In this document: positions 26,441 through 35,088 of the stretch, in pieces
Position numbering within the stretch: the first letter of the stretch is position 1
How the letters are laid out: each line of letters opens with the position of its first letter
Source: Fidelibacterota bacterium
GTDB lineage: Bacteria; Fidelibacterota; UBA8477; JABMPR01
Direction of reading: 5' to 3'
NCBI GenBank assembly: GCA_018650445.1
Contig: JABIFX010000104.1
Location: 41,041-105,040 of the forward strand
Length of the DNA: 64,000 bases
Position numbers and translations under genes: made by a program
The notes under the pieces: model-generated
Databases searched by the model: none
What the model was told of the DNA's origin: nothing
Seen by the model: the letters and a program-made list of their open reading frames with translations, nothing else

Positions 26441-27133
26441 ATGAACATGAATGACCCTATCATTATTGCACTCATAGTAGCTGGCAGTATCATGGCGATC
26501 GCGGTTATTGTCATGCTCGTCCGTTATTACGAAAAAAAGCGTACGGAAGCCCTCCAGTCTGCAGCCCAAGAGATGAGCCTGGATTTTTCACGTCTACCGG
26601 ACACTCAACTTTTGCCTTCTCTGCGTGCCTTCCCGCTGTTTTCCCAGGGTCATTCCAAAAAGGCATTTAATGTCATGAGTGGTATGGCTGATGAAATCGA
26701 GATCACCATTTTTGATTATCGTTATACCACTGGCGGTGGAAAAAACCAGCATACCCACAATCAGACCGTTGTGCTCCTCAAGTCCAGCATCCTGGACGTC
26801 CCGCCTTTTAGTCTGAAACCACAGAATGTCTTTCACAACATCGGTAAGGCTTTTGGTTATCAGGATATCGATTTTGATAGCCACCCCGTATTCTCGGAGA
26901 AGTATCTCTTACGCTCAAAAGATGAGCTGGCCATTCGCGAGTTCTTTACAGATAATATCCTGGATTATTATGAGAGCCGCACTGGGCTTAGCACGGAAGC
27001 CGGGGGAGACCGGTTACTCTTCTTCCGAGCCTCTAAAAAGGTCAAACCGGAGAACCTACCGACCTTCCTCAAAGACGGTTTCCATATCTACACTCTTTTC
27101 AAACACGGCTTGCCAGATCGAGTGAAGGGCTGA
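26441..27133 (+). CDS. Membrane-anchored protein of unknown function
   Basis: A 230-residue protein with one N-terminal transmembrane helix (about residues 5-27, IIIALIVAGSIMAIAVIVML) followed by a basic stop-transfer and a soluble cytoplasmic domain. The soluble part contains GMADEIEITIFDYRYTTGGG and TVVLLKSSILDVPPFSLKP, the style of widespread bacterial hypothetical proteins that follow a single helix. I do not recognise a named domain. GGGAGGATTAAC precedes the ATG. No pathway can be inferred from its neighbours. Confidence 0.75.
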   Translation: MNMNDPIIIALIVAGSIMAIAVIVMLVRYYEKKRTEALQSAAQEMSLDFSRLPDTQLLPSLRAFPLFSQGHSKKAFNVMSGMADEIEITIFDYRYTTGGGKNQHTHNQTVVLLKSSILDVPPFSLKPQNVFHNIGKAFGYQDIDFDSHPVFSEKYLLRSKDELAIREFFTDNILDYYESRTGLSTEAGGDRLLFFRASKKVKPENLPTFLKDGFHIYTLFKHGLPDRVKG

Positions 27134-27438
27134 CACACCCAAAACGACATAAAACAATCAGATCTGATCTCTACACCTAATGATTCATGTTTGTATGTAG
27201 ATGAGAATATTTAATATTATTGAGCAATGGGTCTCTTCGAATACATAATGGTTCTCACTTCTATCCTGCTTGGTCTGGGGGTTGCGGAACTATTCGGAAT
27301 AGAGAACATTGGTCGACGGTCTGGTTATCATGAAATATGATGGTAACGGACTTTGCATGAAAAATTTAGTGTATATTATAGTGATCGACTTGTCGTTGTT
27401 TCATTCTTAAAAGCAAAAGTGTAAAAAGGAAGGTAGTC
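27134..27438. other. Intergenic region with a membrane-protein remnant
   Basis: This 305-base gap is AT-rich and contains the short ORF 27227-27340. The TATATTATAG run near 27372-27381 could be a -10 element for the following gene. Nothing else stands out. Confidence 0.4.
27227..27340 (+). pseudogene. N-terminal remnant of a membrane protein
   Basis: A 37-residue frame begins MGLFEYIMVLTSILLGLGVA then ELFG, which resembles the first transmembrane helix of a common uncharacterised family I recall starting FEYIVVLTSIILGLGIA. The frame then becomes polar and stops, as expected for a truncated gene. A true small membrane peptide is the alternative. Confidence 0.4.
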
Positions 27439-27888
27439 TTGAGTAAAATAAAACTTGTAGTGGTGCTGCTCTATTCTATGGTTGTCCTTATCACAGCTGT
27501 GGCGGGATTACAATTCATGACCGCTACAGAATATTTTGACTATCACGCCAGCGCAGCAGGTATGGAATGGACCCACTTGAATCCCGACCTGCAAATGTTG
27601 ATTCTGTCTGGCTTTAAGGTAACGGGGGCCGGTTTTTTAACTGTGGCTCTGAACCTAACCTTAATGATTCTTTTTTCTTTTACAAAACATGCCAAAAGCT
27701 GGTCAGGCATCGCCATTCCTCTCGTCGGACTGGTCTTTTGGTCGGTGGTGTTATCCACAACCCTCCTGGTCTTTTCAGCTACAGGCGCGGCCGCTCCCTG
27801 GGGTGCGTCTTTGTTTTGTGTCATTGCTCTTCTGGTAGGTCTATTTATTTCACAACGGGAGTTAAAAGAGCAGGAGATGCTTAGCTGA
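27439..27888 (+). CDS. Four-helix membrane protein of unknown function
   Basis: A 149-residue protein starting at TTG 27439 with AAGGAAGG just upstream. It has four hydrophobic segments at about residues 5-25, 50-75, 84-112 and 118-140. The central segments contain LILSGFKVTGAGFLTVALNL and GIAIPLVGLVFWSVVLSTTL. No catalytic motif is visible. It resembles small integral membrane proteins without assigned function. It stands alone, 55 bases before a secreted-protein gene. Confidence 0.65.
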   Translation: MSKIKLVVVLLYSMVVLITAVAGLQFMTATEYFDYHASAAGMEWTHLNPDLQMLILSGFKVTGAGFLTVALNLTLMILFSFTKHAKSWSGIAIPLVGLVFWSVVLSTTLLVFSATGAAAPWGASLFCVIALLVGLFISQRELKEQEMLS

Positions 27889-27943
27889 AAACAACCATCG
27901 AGGGATAACGGTTTTTCCATAATTTATTTGGAGAGGGAAAATC

Positions 27944-28546
27944 ATGGGGGTTTTTAAATTGGGATCACACAAAGGGCTACAATTTGCAATACTCCTGTTC
28001 CTTTTCTTCAATACCCAAACTGTCCAGGCTCAAACCCCCATCTTTCTTGGTGAAAATCTGGTCTTTTATGTCAGTGATTCACTGTGTGTGATGCGCGGTG
28101 AGTACCACTTCCTAAACCCCTCCGATGAAGCTGTCAAGACACGCTTGTTTTATCCTTTCCCGGCGAAGGAGCAATTACCTTTTCCTGACATGATAGCAGT
28201 GCGATCCATAGAGACGGGTGAGAACCTGGCCATCATGAGGGCGGAAAAAGGCATGTCTTTTGTGCTCGATATTGACGCCGTTTCGGAAGCTAATATTCAT
28301 GTGGAATACTGGCAGGCAGCTGAAGATCATATCTTTGAATACATCTTATCTTCAACCCGGGCATGGAATAGATCTCTGGAGTGGGCGAATTATGAAATCC
28401 ACGTACCAGACCACCTCCAACTGGAATATTGCTCATTGGATATAGATACAAGCTGGGTTGAAATCGAGAAAAAAGTATATTCAATCTCACGGGAGAATTA
28501 TCTTCCTGAAAAAGAGTTAATAATCCAGTGGGGGACAATTAAATGA
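27944..28546 (+). CDS. Secreted protein of unknown function
   Basis: A 200-residue protein with GAGAGGG upstream of the ATG and a signal peptide ending near TVQAQ. The mature part reads as a beta-rich domain, with GEYHFLNPSDEAVKTRLFYP suggesting a surface or envelope sandwich, and ends IIQWGTIK. The stop overlaps the start of the next gene (ATGA), so the two are a coupled pair; the partner has a surface sorting domain. I do not recognise the family. Confidence 0.65.
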   Translation: MGVFKLGSHKGLQFAILLFLFFNTQTVQAQTPIFLGENLVFYVSDSLCVMRGEYHFLNPSDEAVKTRLFYPFPAKEQLPFPDMIAVRSIETGENLAIMRAEKGMSFVLDIDAVSEANIHVEYWQAAEDHIFEYILSSTRAWNRSLEWANYEIHVPDHLQLEYCSLDIDTSWVEIEKKVYSISRENYLPEKELIIQWGTIK

Positions 28547-29583
28547 AACCAATGTTGAGATACTTACTGTTGGGATGGTGTCTCATTATTCCCTGGCAGA
28601 TTGCCCAAAGCAATCCCATAGTTTTAAAATATTTCTCTGAGCTTCAGCTTGGCGACACCAATCCGGGTGACTGGGTTTTAGAGCTAAGTATTCAGTGGCC
28701 ATCTGAAAATAATATGGATGGCTGGTATCTCACAACACCCAGGGATACGGCCTACCTTGATTCGGGAATCCTCCTTTTAGAGGGTGCCTACATAATTTTA
28801 AGGGAAGATAGTCTGCAATCAAGTCTACCCCTGATTAACTCAGGCGATACCATAAAACTTTTTGATAGGTCAGGACAGGAGATCGACGAGTTGCGCTTTG
28901 GGGATGTTGAATATTCTCAAGCACCCAGCCCAACTACGGGGTACAGTATATGTCTGGGCTATGACTGGAATCATTATTGGTATCTTGATAGCTCTCCCAC
29001 CCCTGGAAGTGAAAACGATACTGTGGGTTCAATGTGTAGCATAGAGGGCTATGTTTTTGAGGGAAACGGTAATCCTCTGTCTGGTGCCACGATAAGACAT
29101 GGATATACAGCTTATCACCAAGATTCCATCTGTGTTTTGACTGATCTGACAGGGCACTATTCGATTAATAAAATAGCAAGAAGTCATTCTCTTGAAGCCC
29201 ATTTTGAAAATTATAATTCAGCAGACACCTTGCTTCAAGCCTGGCCCAACACAACCCATCAAATTGACTTTAATTTGAGTCCCTTGGTTAGCATTGATGA
29301 GCATGGCCCCGTGATTCCAGAACAGGTTAAACTCAAGCAAAATTACCCCAACCCATTTAATGCTTCCACCGTCATTCAATTTGGACTCCCAGAGGTGATG
29401 TCGATAAGTATTGATGTATTCAAGCTGGATGGTGGTCATATAGCCAATGTGCTGGGAAAGAAAATGACCGCCGGGAATCATGAGATATCCTGGAATGCTG
29501 GGAGTGTTCCCAGTGGTATATATGTTTACACTATACAGGCGGGTGAGATAAAACTCTCCCGGAAAATGATTCTACTTAAATAG
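28543..29583 (+). CDS. Secreted lamin-tail-like protein with sorting domain
   Basis: A 346-residue exported protein. After the signal peptide (WCLIIPWQIAQS) comes a lamin-tail-like beta domain at about residues 20-160 (DSGILLLEGAYIILRED, DTIKLFDRSGQEIDEL, SPTPGSEND), then a carboxypeptidase-regulatory-like domain at about 165-250 (IEGYVFEGNGNPLSGATI), and a type IX sorting-like domain at 260-346 starting LKQNYPNPFNASTV. It is probably surface attached. Lamin-tail domains in bacteria often accompany nucleases or adhesins, but no enzyme domain is present here. It is coupled to the preceding unknown secreted protein. Confidence 0.78.
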   Translation: MKPMLRYLLLGWCLIIPWQIAQSNPIVLKYFSELQLGDTNPGDWVLELSIQWPSENNMDGWYLTTPRDTAYLDSGILLLEGAYIILREDSLQSSLPLINSGDTIKLFDRSGQEIDELRFGDVEYSQAPSPTTGYSICLGYDWNHYWYLDSSPTPGSENDTVGSMCSIEGYVFEGNGNPLSGATIRHGYTAYHQDSICVLTDLTGHYSINKIARSHSLEAHFENYNSADTLLQAWPNTTHQIDFNLSPLVSIDEHGPVIPEQVKLKQNYPNPFNASTVIQFGLPEVMSISIDVFKLDGGHIANVLGKKMTAGNHEISWNAGSVPSGIYVYTIQAGEIKLSRKMILLK

Positions 29584-29800
29584 ACCTGGGTAGAGGATTT
29601 AAAGTGGCAGTAGTCAGTTGGTTGGGTGTGTAGCGATGCGATACAGTTTATATTTAAGTTTTAACAATAAATTGAATAAAACAAGGGGTTGTTGATTAAA
29701 ACTCACATCATTGAAATTAAATCTAACCCGACCCTTGAGGTGGATTGAATTGAGCAGCACGAATAAGACGGATATCGCTTTAGGCGGAGGAAAGGGGAGT

Positions 29801-30544
29801 ATGGTCAAAACCACTCTGTTTCTCGTCAGTCTGTTCGCACTGTCAATCTGCATTCTAGCTGAGGGTGTGTTCAATGACAGGCTTGAGCAGAATATTTCAG
29901 GATCAAATTATCAAGCACAAAGACGTGAGATGGTTGACAAGCAGATCAAGAAACGAGGAATTAAGGATCGAGTCATTTTGGAGGCCTTTCTTAAAGTTCC
30001 GCGTCACCGCTTTGTCCCAGAACATCTTAAATACCTTGCCTATAAGGATCACCCTCTTCCCATTGGCGAGGACCAAACCATTTCTCAACCATATATTGTA
30101 GCCTTCATGACAGAGGCTCTAAATTTGTCACGCCAGGATAAAATTTTGGAGATTGGGACAGGCTCCGGTTATCAGGCAGCAATCCTGGCGGAGTTATGCG
30201 ATAGCGTATTTACTATTGAAATCATTGCATCACTGGGGAACAGGGCAAAACGACTGTTAGATGAGTTAGAGTATGACAACATTAAAGTAAAAATCGGGGA
30301 CGGCTATCTAGGGTGGGAGGAAAATGCGCCCTATGATGCCATCATCGTAACATGTGCACCAGCGCAAGTGCCGAGCCCACTGAAGAATCAATTAAGGGAG
30401 GGTGGCAGGATGATCATCCCGATAGGTTCGTCCTCTCGTCAGGATTTGGTACTGTTACGGAAGCTAAACAGTCAATTGGTTGAAGAAAAAGTCTTACCGG
30501 TATTGTTTGTGCCTATGGTAGACACAACCGGGAAAAAATATTGA
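29801..30544 (+). CDS. pcm: Protein-L-isoaspartate O-methyltransferase, exported form
   Basis: A 247-residue PCMT that transfers a methyl group from SAM to isoaspartyl residues as the first step of protein repair. Motifs are VPRHRFVPEHL, GEDQTISQPYIVAFMTEAL (substrate site) and ILEIGTGSGYQAAILAEL (SAM site). The ATG at 29801 follows AAAGGGGAGT and starts a signal peptide (VKTTLFLVSLFALSICILA), which suggests a periplasmic protein. This is odd because SAM is not normally found there; some other bacteria also encode exported PCMT homologues. If the longer frame from 29711 were used, the hydrophobic segment would lie internally. Confidence 0.88.
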   Translation: MVKTTLFLVSLFALSICILAEGVFNDRLEQNISGSNYQAQRREMVDKQIKKRGIKDRVILEAFLKVPRHRFVPEHLKYLAYKDHPLPIGEDQTISQPYIVAFMTEALNLSRQDKILEIGTGSGYQAAILAELCDSVFTIEIIASLGNRAKRLLDELEYDNIKVKIGDGYLGWEENAPYDAIIVTCAPAQVPSPLKNQLREGGRMIIPIGSSSRQDLVLLRKLNSQLVEEKVLPVLFVPMVDTTGKKY

Positions 30545-30593
30545 GGTCTTTAATGTCCATGCAAAATGAAAGCTTACAGAAGGAGAACTTGTT

Positions 30594-31130
30594 ATGAAAA
30601 ACACGGTTTTTAAATTAGCAATTCTGTTGATGGTCTTTTCGCTTCAGTCAGTCTTTGCGCAATTACCAAAATTAAAACTGGGGATTCCTAAAAAGCCCAC
30701 GGTAGTATATGATAGAATGGATGTTAAGTCCATTAAGGCAAAGAAGGCCAAGGTTGAATTTGTGTATATTGTCGAGAATACAAATTCCTTCGGTGTTGAT
30801 CATATTCGAGCCGACTATGAGTTCTTTCTGAAGGGCAAGCCTACTGCGAAGGGAAAGGATGTAAAATTTACCATTCCAGCCAAGAGCAAGCAGGAATTTA
30901 AATTACCTCTCGAGATAAATTACTTAAATGCCTTTAAATCAGCCGGGGCATTAACGAAAGCGATAGCTAGTGGAAAAAAGAGCATCCCCTATAAAATGGA
31001 TATAACATTTAAGATAAAAGTAAAGCCACTCAATTTTGATATACCCATTACAACAAAAGGCGATCTTCCCTTACCAGGGAACAAGCTGACTAAAAAAATC
31101 AAAATTAAGAAAAAGAAGCTGAAATTTTAA
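30594..31130 (+). CDS. LEA14/WHy-like exported protein
   Basis: A 178-residue protein with AAGGAG before the ATG and a signal peptide (LAILLMVFSLQSVFA). Residues 35-160 resemble the LEA type 2/WHy beta-sandwich: KVEFVYIVENTNSFGVDHIR, a following YEFFLKGK strand and TIPAKSKQEFKLPLEI. The end is very basic (KLTKKIKIKKKKLKF). The family is linked to desiccation or stress tolerance in plants and occurs in bacterial lipoproteins. It lies 49 bases after pcm, so both may act in envelope protein maintenance, which is inference. Confidence 0.7.
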   Translation: MKNTVFKLAILLMVFSLQSVFAQLPKLKLGIPKKPTVVYDRMDVKSIKAKKAKVEFVYIVENTNSFGVDHIRADYEFFLKGKPTAKGKDVKFTIPAKSKQEFKLPLEINYLNAFKSAGALTKAIASGKKSIPYKMDITFKIKVKPLNFDIPITTKGDLPLPGNKLTKKIKIKKKKLKF

Positions 31131-31179
31131 TCTGGTAACCAGCCATCGAGTCAGCTTATGGTCTGGGGTGTATTATCCC

Positions 31180-31208
31180 TTGACAAGGCAACGGCCAACA
31201 TCTAACTT
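31180..31208 (+). promoter_or_regulatory. Candidate promoter of the microcompartment operon
   Basis: A perfect TTGACA -35 element at 31180-31185 is followed after 17 bases by TAACTT at 31203-31208 as a weak -10. A weak -10 overlapped by operator-like sequence is typical of a regulated promoter. It lies 42 bases before the regulator's start codon. Confidence 0.5.
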
Positions 31209-31242
31209 GAACAGATGTCAACACGCAATGAACATATGTTCA
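31207..31242. promoter_or_regulatory. Twin operator-like palindromes before the SorC-type gene
   Basis: The first site is TTGAACAGATGTCAA (31207-31221). The second is the perfect palindrome TGAACATATGTTCA (31229-31242). Their centres are about 21-22 bases apart, two helix turns, so a tetrameric regulator could bind both on one face. The second site ends 8 bases before the ATG. They overlap the probable -10 and transcription start, suggesting autoregulation of the whole operon. Confidence 0.65.
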
Positions 31243-31249
31243 GGACAGT

Positions 31250-32200
31250 ATGAGTCCTGTAGCTGTAGATAGAAACCTGCTGGTGCTGGAGGCTGCCCGC
31301 CTCTACTACGAGCATAATTTCAATCAGGCACAGATCGCCACAAAACTGGAAGTCTCACGTCCAGGTGTGTCTAGACTGCTCCAGGAGGCCAGGGATAACG
31401 GAATAGTCAAAATTCAGATTGTGGATCCCAGTGCCGCAGGAACTAGACTTGAAGCTGCTCTCCGTGAGCGTTATTCACTCAAGCATGTGGTGGTGGTCCC
31501 AGCAGATCCCAGCGATGCCGTCTTAAAATCCCGACTTGGTTCCGCACTTATAAATCTTTTAGATACAATATTGACTGAGAAAATCACGCTGGGTGTGTCC
31601 TGGGGCTCAACCCTTCAGGCAGCTACAGAGCATCTCAAACCACGCTCCATTGATAATATGACAGTAGTTCAGCTCAACGGTGGGGTCTCAAAGGCAGAGT
31701 TAGATACCCACGGTAGTGAGATAGCTGGACGTATGGGCGAGAATTACCACGCCATACCATATTTACTACCCCTGCCAGCGATTGTGGACACTGCGGAGCT
31801 CAAGCAGGCCATTATTTCTGATCGTCACATTGCCAAAACCTTAAAACTTGCTCGTGAAGCTGATATCGCTGCTTTCACCATCGGAGCCTTTGGCTCCAAA
31901 TCCGTGCTAGTTCAGGCTGATTATTTTGAAGAAACTGAACTCCAGACGCTGATTGACCAGGGAGCTGTAGCAGATATCTGCTCGCGGTTAATCAAAGCTG
32001 ATGGCAGTATCTGTTCACCTGAATTAGATGATCGCACCATTGGCATCGAGCTGAAAGAACTTAAAGCCATACCGCATTCAATCGCCGTCGCCGGGGGGGC
32101 AGACAAAGCACTGGCCGTTAAGGCGGGTCTGGCCGGGGGCTATTTCTTCAGTCTGATTACAGACGAAGAAGTGGCTGTCACACTACTAGGTGAGGAATAA
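31250..32200 (+). CDS. SorC/DeoR-type sugar-binding transcriptional regulator
   Basis: A 316-residue protein with an N-terminal helix-turn-helix ([19 protein letters not shown] then [18 protein letters not shown], about residues 12-55) and a SorC-type sugar-phosphate-binding domain at about 60-310 ([48 protein letters not shown] near the end). SorC proteins such as DeoR of Bacillus sense sugar phosphates, including deoxyribose 5-phosphate. It is the first gene of the BMC operon, 1 base before the RpiB-DeoC fusion. Twin palindromes lie upstream. A role as the sensor of deoxyribose 5-phosphate is a reasonable inference. Confidence 0.9.
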   Translation: MSPVAVDRNLLVLEAARLYYEHNFNQAQIATKLEVSRPGVSRLLQEARDNGIVKIQIVDPSAAGTRLEAALRERYSLKHVVVVPADPSDAVLKSRLGSALINLLDTILTEKITLGVSWGSTLQAATEHLKPRSIDNMTVVQLNGGVSKAELDTHGSEIAGRMGENYHAIPYLLPLPAIVDTAELKQAIISDRHIAKTLKLAREADIAAFTIGAFGSKSVLVQADYFEETELQTLIDQGAVADICSRLIKADGSICSPELDDRTIGIELKELKAIPHSIAVAGGADKALAVKAGLAGGYFFSLITDEEVAVTLLGEE

Positions 32201-32201
32201 T

Positions 32202-33611
32202 ATGAGTATATCAATTGCCTTAGGCGCTGATCACGGGGGCTATCCCCTCAAGGAAGCCATTAAGAATTTTCTGGAAAAGGAAGGCTATCAGACCATTGAT
32301 TGCGGGACTGACTCCACTGAAGCGGTGGATTATCCAGTCTTTGCCGCCAAAGTGGCTCACAAGGTCGCTGACGGTTCAGCACGTTTTGGGGTAATTGTAG
32401 ATGGAGCCGGGATAGGATCGTCCATGGCTGCCAACAAAATTGCCGGTGTCCGAGCTGCCTTGTGCTATGACCTCTCCAGCGCCAACAATGCCCGGGAACA
32501 CAATGATGCCAATGTTCTGACCCTTGGGTCAGGATTAATTGGCTCTTCACTGGCCCAGCAAATCGTCAAAAAATTTATTACCACGGAATGTACCGAGGAT
32601 CGTCATTTAAAACGCGTTGGTATGATCGATGATCTACAAACGACAAAGGAAGATACCGAGAAAATGGAAACAATTTTAAAAGATCAGGAGCTGGGATCAC
32701 TGAGTGATGCCGATATTCTGAAAATTGCTGAGCGCGTTGGACAAATCGTTCAAACCAGTGCCGGTAATGTGACCCCCAATCCACAGGTCACCAGTAGTCA
32801 CGATCACCAGGACACAGATATGGTCTGCAGGTGTGGCGTTTGTGCTGAAAAACAACCCGATACCTATCGTAAATTTATGGACTTTGGTGTGGAACGCCTG
32901 GGTCTTCATGATGCCACAGGGGCTGCATTGGTTCCAGAAGATGTCGCCAAATGTATTGACCACACCATTCTCAAGCCAGACGCCACAGAAGATGATATCA
33001 AAACCCTGTGTGCAGAGGCCGATGAGTTTCAGTTTGCCACGGTGTGTATCAGCCCCAGTTATGTCCCCCTGGCTGCCAAAGAATTGGCAAACTCCAGTGT
33101 TAAAGTCTGCACAGTGGTTGGATTTCCCTCGGGAGCGCATCACCCCACCATCAAAGCAATGGAAACTCGACGCGCCATCCGGGATGGTGCCGAAGAAATC
33201 GATATGGTTATCAATGTAGGTGCCTTAAAGAGCGGTAATGATGAGTTGGTGTATCGTGATATTCGCATGGTCTGTGAGGCCTGTGAAGATGGTGGCGCTA
33301 TTTCAAAGGTTATCATTGAAGCAGCACTGCTTAACGACGATGAGAAGGTTCGCGCCTGTACTCTCGCTAAAAAAGCCCGGGCAGATTTTGTCAAGACCTC
33401 AACTGGTTTTGGACCCCATGGAGCCACAGCAGCAGATGTTGAATTGATGGCTCGCACAGTTGCTCACACAGGCATCGGTGTCAAAGCCGCAGGTGGAATC
33501 AGATCCTTTGAAGACGCACAGGATATGATTAAGGCTGGGGCAACTAGAATTGGTGCCAGCGCTGGAATTGCCATTGTAAAAAAAGCCCGTACCATCACCA
33601 TGTCGAGCTAA
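32202..33611 (+). CDS. RpiB-DeoC fusion protein of the microcompartment
   Basis: A 469-residue fusion starting at ATG 32202 behind GTGAGGAATA. Residues 1-148 are an RpiB/LacAB fold ([22 protein letters not shown]), but the usual catalytic Cys of CGTGxG is Asp67 in VDGAGIG. Residues 149-245 are a linker holding a helix at 167-183 ([17 protein letters not shown]) and a CRCGVC motif (Cys209, 211, 214). Residues 246-469 are a DeoC aldolase with DHTILKP, IDMVIN (Asp334), VKTSTGF (Lys398) and VKAAGGI (Lys428), all catalytic residues present. DeoC splits deoxyribose 5-phosphate to glyceraldehyde 3-phosphate and acetaldehyde. The linker helix resembles a BMC targeting peptide. RpiB activity is doubtful. 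Confidence 0.92.
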   Translation: MSISIALGADHGGYPLKEAIKNFLEKEGYQTIDCGTDSTEAVDYPVFAAKVAHKVADGSARFGVIVDGAGIGSSMAANKIAGVRAALCYDLSSANNAREHNDANVLTLGSGLIGSSLAQQIVKKFITTECTEDRHLKRVGMIDDLQTTKEDTEKMETILKDQELGSLSDADILKIAERVGQIVQTSAGNVTPNPQVTSSHDHQDTDMVCRCGVCAEKQPDTYRKFMDFGVERLGLHDATGAALVPEDVAKCIDHTILKPDATEDDIKTLCAEADEFQFATVCISPSYVPLAAKELANSSVKVCTVVGFPSGAHHPTIKAMETRRAIRDGAEEIDMVINVGALKSGNDELVYRDIRMVCEACEDGGAISKVIIEAALLNDDEKVRACTLAKKARADFVKTSTGFGPHGATAADVELMARTVAHTGIGVKAAGGIRSFEDAQDMIKAGATRIGASAGIAIVKKARTITMSS

Positions 33612-33627
33612 TAAAAGGAATAATTAA

Positions 33628-34260
33628 ATGAGCGTAGATCTAAGATCATATGTGTTTCTAGACAATTTACAACCACAGCATGCTGCTTTCTTTTGTACCA
33701 TAGCCAGGGGCTTTCTGCCTTTAGCCGGCATGGCATCGCTATATGTTGAGATTTCACCGGGAATAGAGATTAACCGGATTACTGATATCGCCTTAAAATC
33801 CACCAACGTGACACCAGGCCTCCAGATTGTTGAACGTCTCTATGGTCTGCTTGAAATTCACTCTTTTTCTCAAGCTGATGTTCGTCAAGCTGGCGCTGCC
33901 ATCCTTGATGCTCTTGAGCTCAAGGAGTCAGACCGTTGGAAACCACGGGTTGTATCAAGTCAAATCATTCGCAACATTGATGATCACCAGACTCAATTGA
34001 TCAACAGGATGCGTCATGGAAACATGATCATTCCAGGCGAATCCATGTATGTCATGGAATGTGTACCTGCAGCCTATGCAGCTCTGGCAGCCAATGAAGC
34101 TGAAAAAGCCGCCGAAATCAATATCTTGGAAGTGCGGGCGACAGGTAGTTTTGGTCGTGTGTATTTAGGTGGGGATGAAAAAGATATAGATGTGGCCTGG
34201 CGGGCTGCTGAGCACGCCCTTGAAAATGTGGATGGCCGGGCACAACCGGAGAAGAAATAA
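33628..34260 (+). CDS. Tandem-domain shell protein BMC-T, stacking type
   Basis: A 210-residue protein with two BMC domains. It closely follows the pattern I recall for the Haliangium ochraceum BMC-T that stacks into double trimers: [59 protein letters not shown] and [15 protein letters not shown]. Such pseudohexamers have large gated pores and are thought to pass bulky substrates or cofactors such as CoA. It follows the fusion enzyme by 16 bases behind AAAAGGAAT. The BMC-T call is strong; the double-stacking subtype is inferred from sequence likeness. Confidence 0.85.
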   Translation: MSVDLRSYVFLDNLQPQHAAFFCTIARGFLPLAGMASLYVEISPGIEINRITDIALKSTNVTPGLQIVERLYGLLEIHSFSQADVRQAGAAILDALELKESDRWKPRVVSSQIIRNIDDHQTQLINRMRHGNMIIPGESMYVMECVPAAYAALAANEAEKAAEINILEVRATGSFGRVYLGGDEKDIDVAWRAAEHALENVDGRAQPEKK

Positions 34261-34282
34261 AAGGTTGAAATGAGTACTCTAA

Positions 34283-34380
34283 CCTGTCATTGCGAACGAA
34301 GCGCGGTAATCTCCGAATCCTTGATTATCGGAAAACCCGAGAACGCTTCGTTGGCAGTAGCCTTCCCGCGAAGACGATAG
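34283..34380. repeat. Family-1 intergenic palindromic repeat
   Basis: A CATTGCGAACGAAGCG start and internal arms AACGAAGCG (34295-34303) and CGCTTCGTT (34344-34352) mark a dispersed hairpin repeat. A second, inverted copy with shared CATTGC, GAAGC and GATTATCG blocks lies at 40081-40172. It sits in the spacer between the BMC-T and BMC-H genes. Confidence 0.55.
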
Positions 34381-34439
34381 AGAGTATCAAGAATGATTAA
34401 AAAATTAACGCAAAGAAATAACAAACAGGAGGCAATAAA

Positions 34440-34751
34440 ATGTCTGAAGCTCTAGGAATGTTAGAAACCCGAGGATACCCCGCAGCAGTTGAAGCAGCTG
34501 ATGCTATGGTTAAAGCTGCCAAGGTTGAATTGGTAGAGTATGAAAAAACAGGCGGTGGTTATGTAACCGTTGTGATCCGTGGTGATGTTGCTGCTGTAAA
34601 AGCAGCCTGTGATGCTGGTCGTGCCGGTGCTGCCCGTGTGGGTGAGATCGTTGCCGTTCACATCATTGCTCGTCCACATCCAAATGTGGATGCTGTTTTA
34701 CCTCTGGGTCGAGGTAAAGAAGGTAAAGCTGAACTGGCCAAAAGATCCTAA
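34440..34751 (+). CDS. Hexameric shell protein BMC-H
   Basis: A 103-residue single BMC domain: [50 protein letters not shown] and [18 protein letters not shown], the classic EutM/PduA/CsoS1 pattern. Hexamers tile the shell facets. The pore-loop region lies near residues 37-42. It is preceded by a strong AACAGGAGG box, which fits the high copy number of the major shell protein, and by a repeat element in the 179-base spacer. It is the only BMC-H gene in the operon. Confidence 0.96.
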   Translation: MSEALGMLETRGYPAAVEAADAMVKAAKVELVEYEKTGGGYVTVVIRGDVAAVKAACDAGRAGAARVGEIVAVHIIARPHPNVDAVLPLGRGKEGKAELAKRS

Positions 34752-34766
34752 ACCAAAGGTGACCCT

Positions 34767-35066
34767 ATGATCCTGGCAAAAGTTGTTGGGACCGTTGTAG
34801 CTAGTCAGAAAGAGTCCAGTATGGATGGACTCAAGTTTCTTACTCTGCAACAGGTCGATATAGAGGGTAAAGCCAAGGGCGGATTTGTCATTGCGGCAGA
34901 TGCCATGGGTGCCGGAGCCGGTGAAATGGTTCTGTATGCCAGCGGGAGTTCAGCCCGCCAGACCAAAGTTACCGAGAACCGACCCTGCGATGCAGTGGTT
35001 ATGGCCATCGTTGACAACTGGGAAATTGATGGCAAGCTCAAATACAAAAAGGGACGGGATGATTAA
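34767..35066 (+). CDS. Pentameric shell protein BMC-P (first copy)
   Basis: A 99-residue EutN/CcmL domain protein: MILAKVVGTVVASQKESSMDG, FLTLQQVDIEGK, the GAGAGEMVLYASGSSARQT core and CDAVVMAIVDNWEI. Pentamers cap the shell vertices. It lies 15 bases after BMC-H. It has an extra basic tail (KLKYKKGRDD) that the other two BMC-P copies lack. Three different BMC-P genes in one operon suggest specialised or mixed vertices, as in the Haliangium system. Confidence 0.95.
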   Translation: MILAKVVGTVVASQKESSMDGLKFLTLQQVDIEGKAKGGFVIAADAMGAGAGEMVLYASGSSARQTKVTENRPCDAVVMAIVDNWEIDGKLKYKKGRDD

Positions 35067-35088
35067 TTTCACCCCTTTACTGTTTAAC

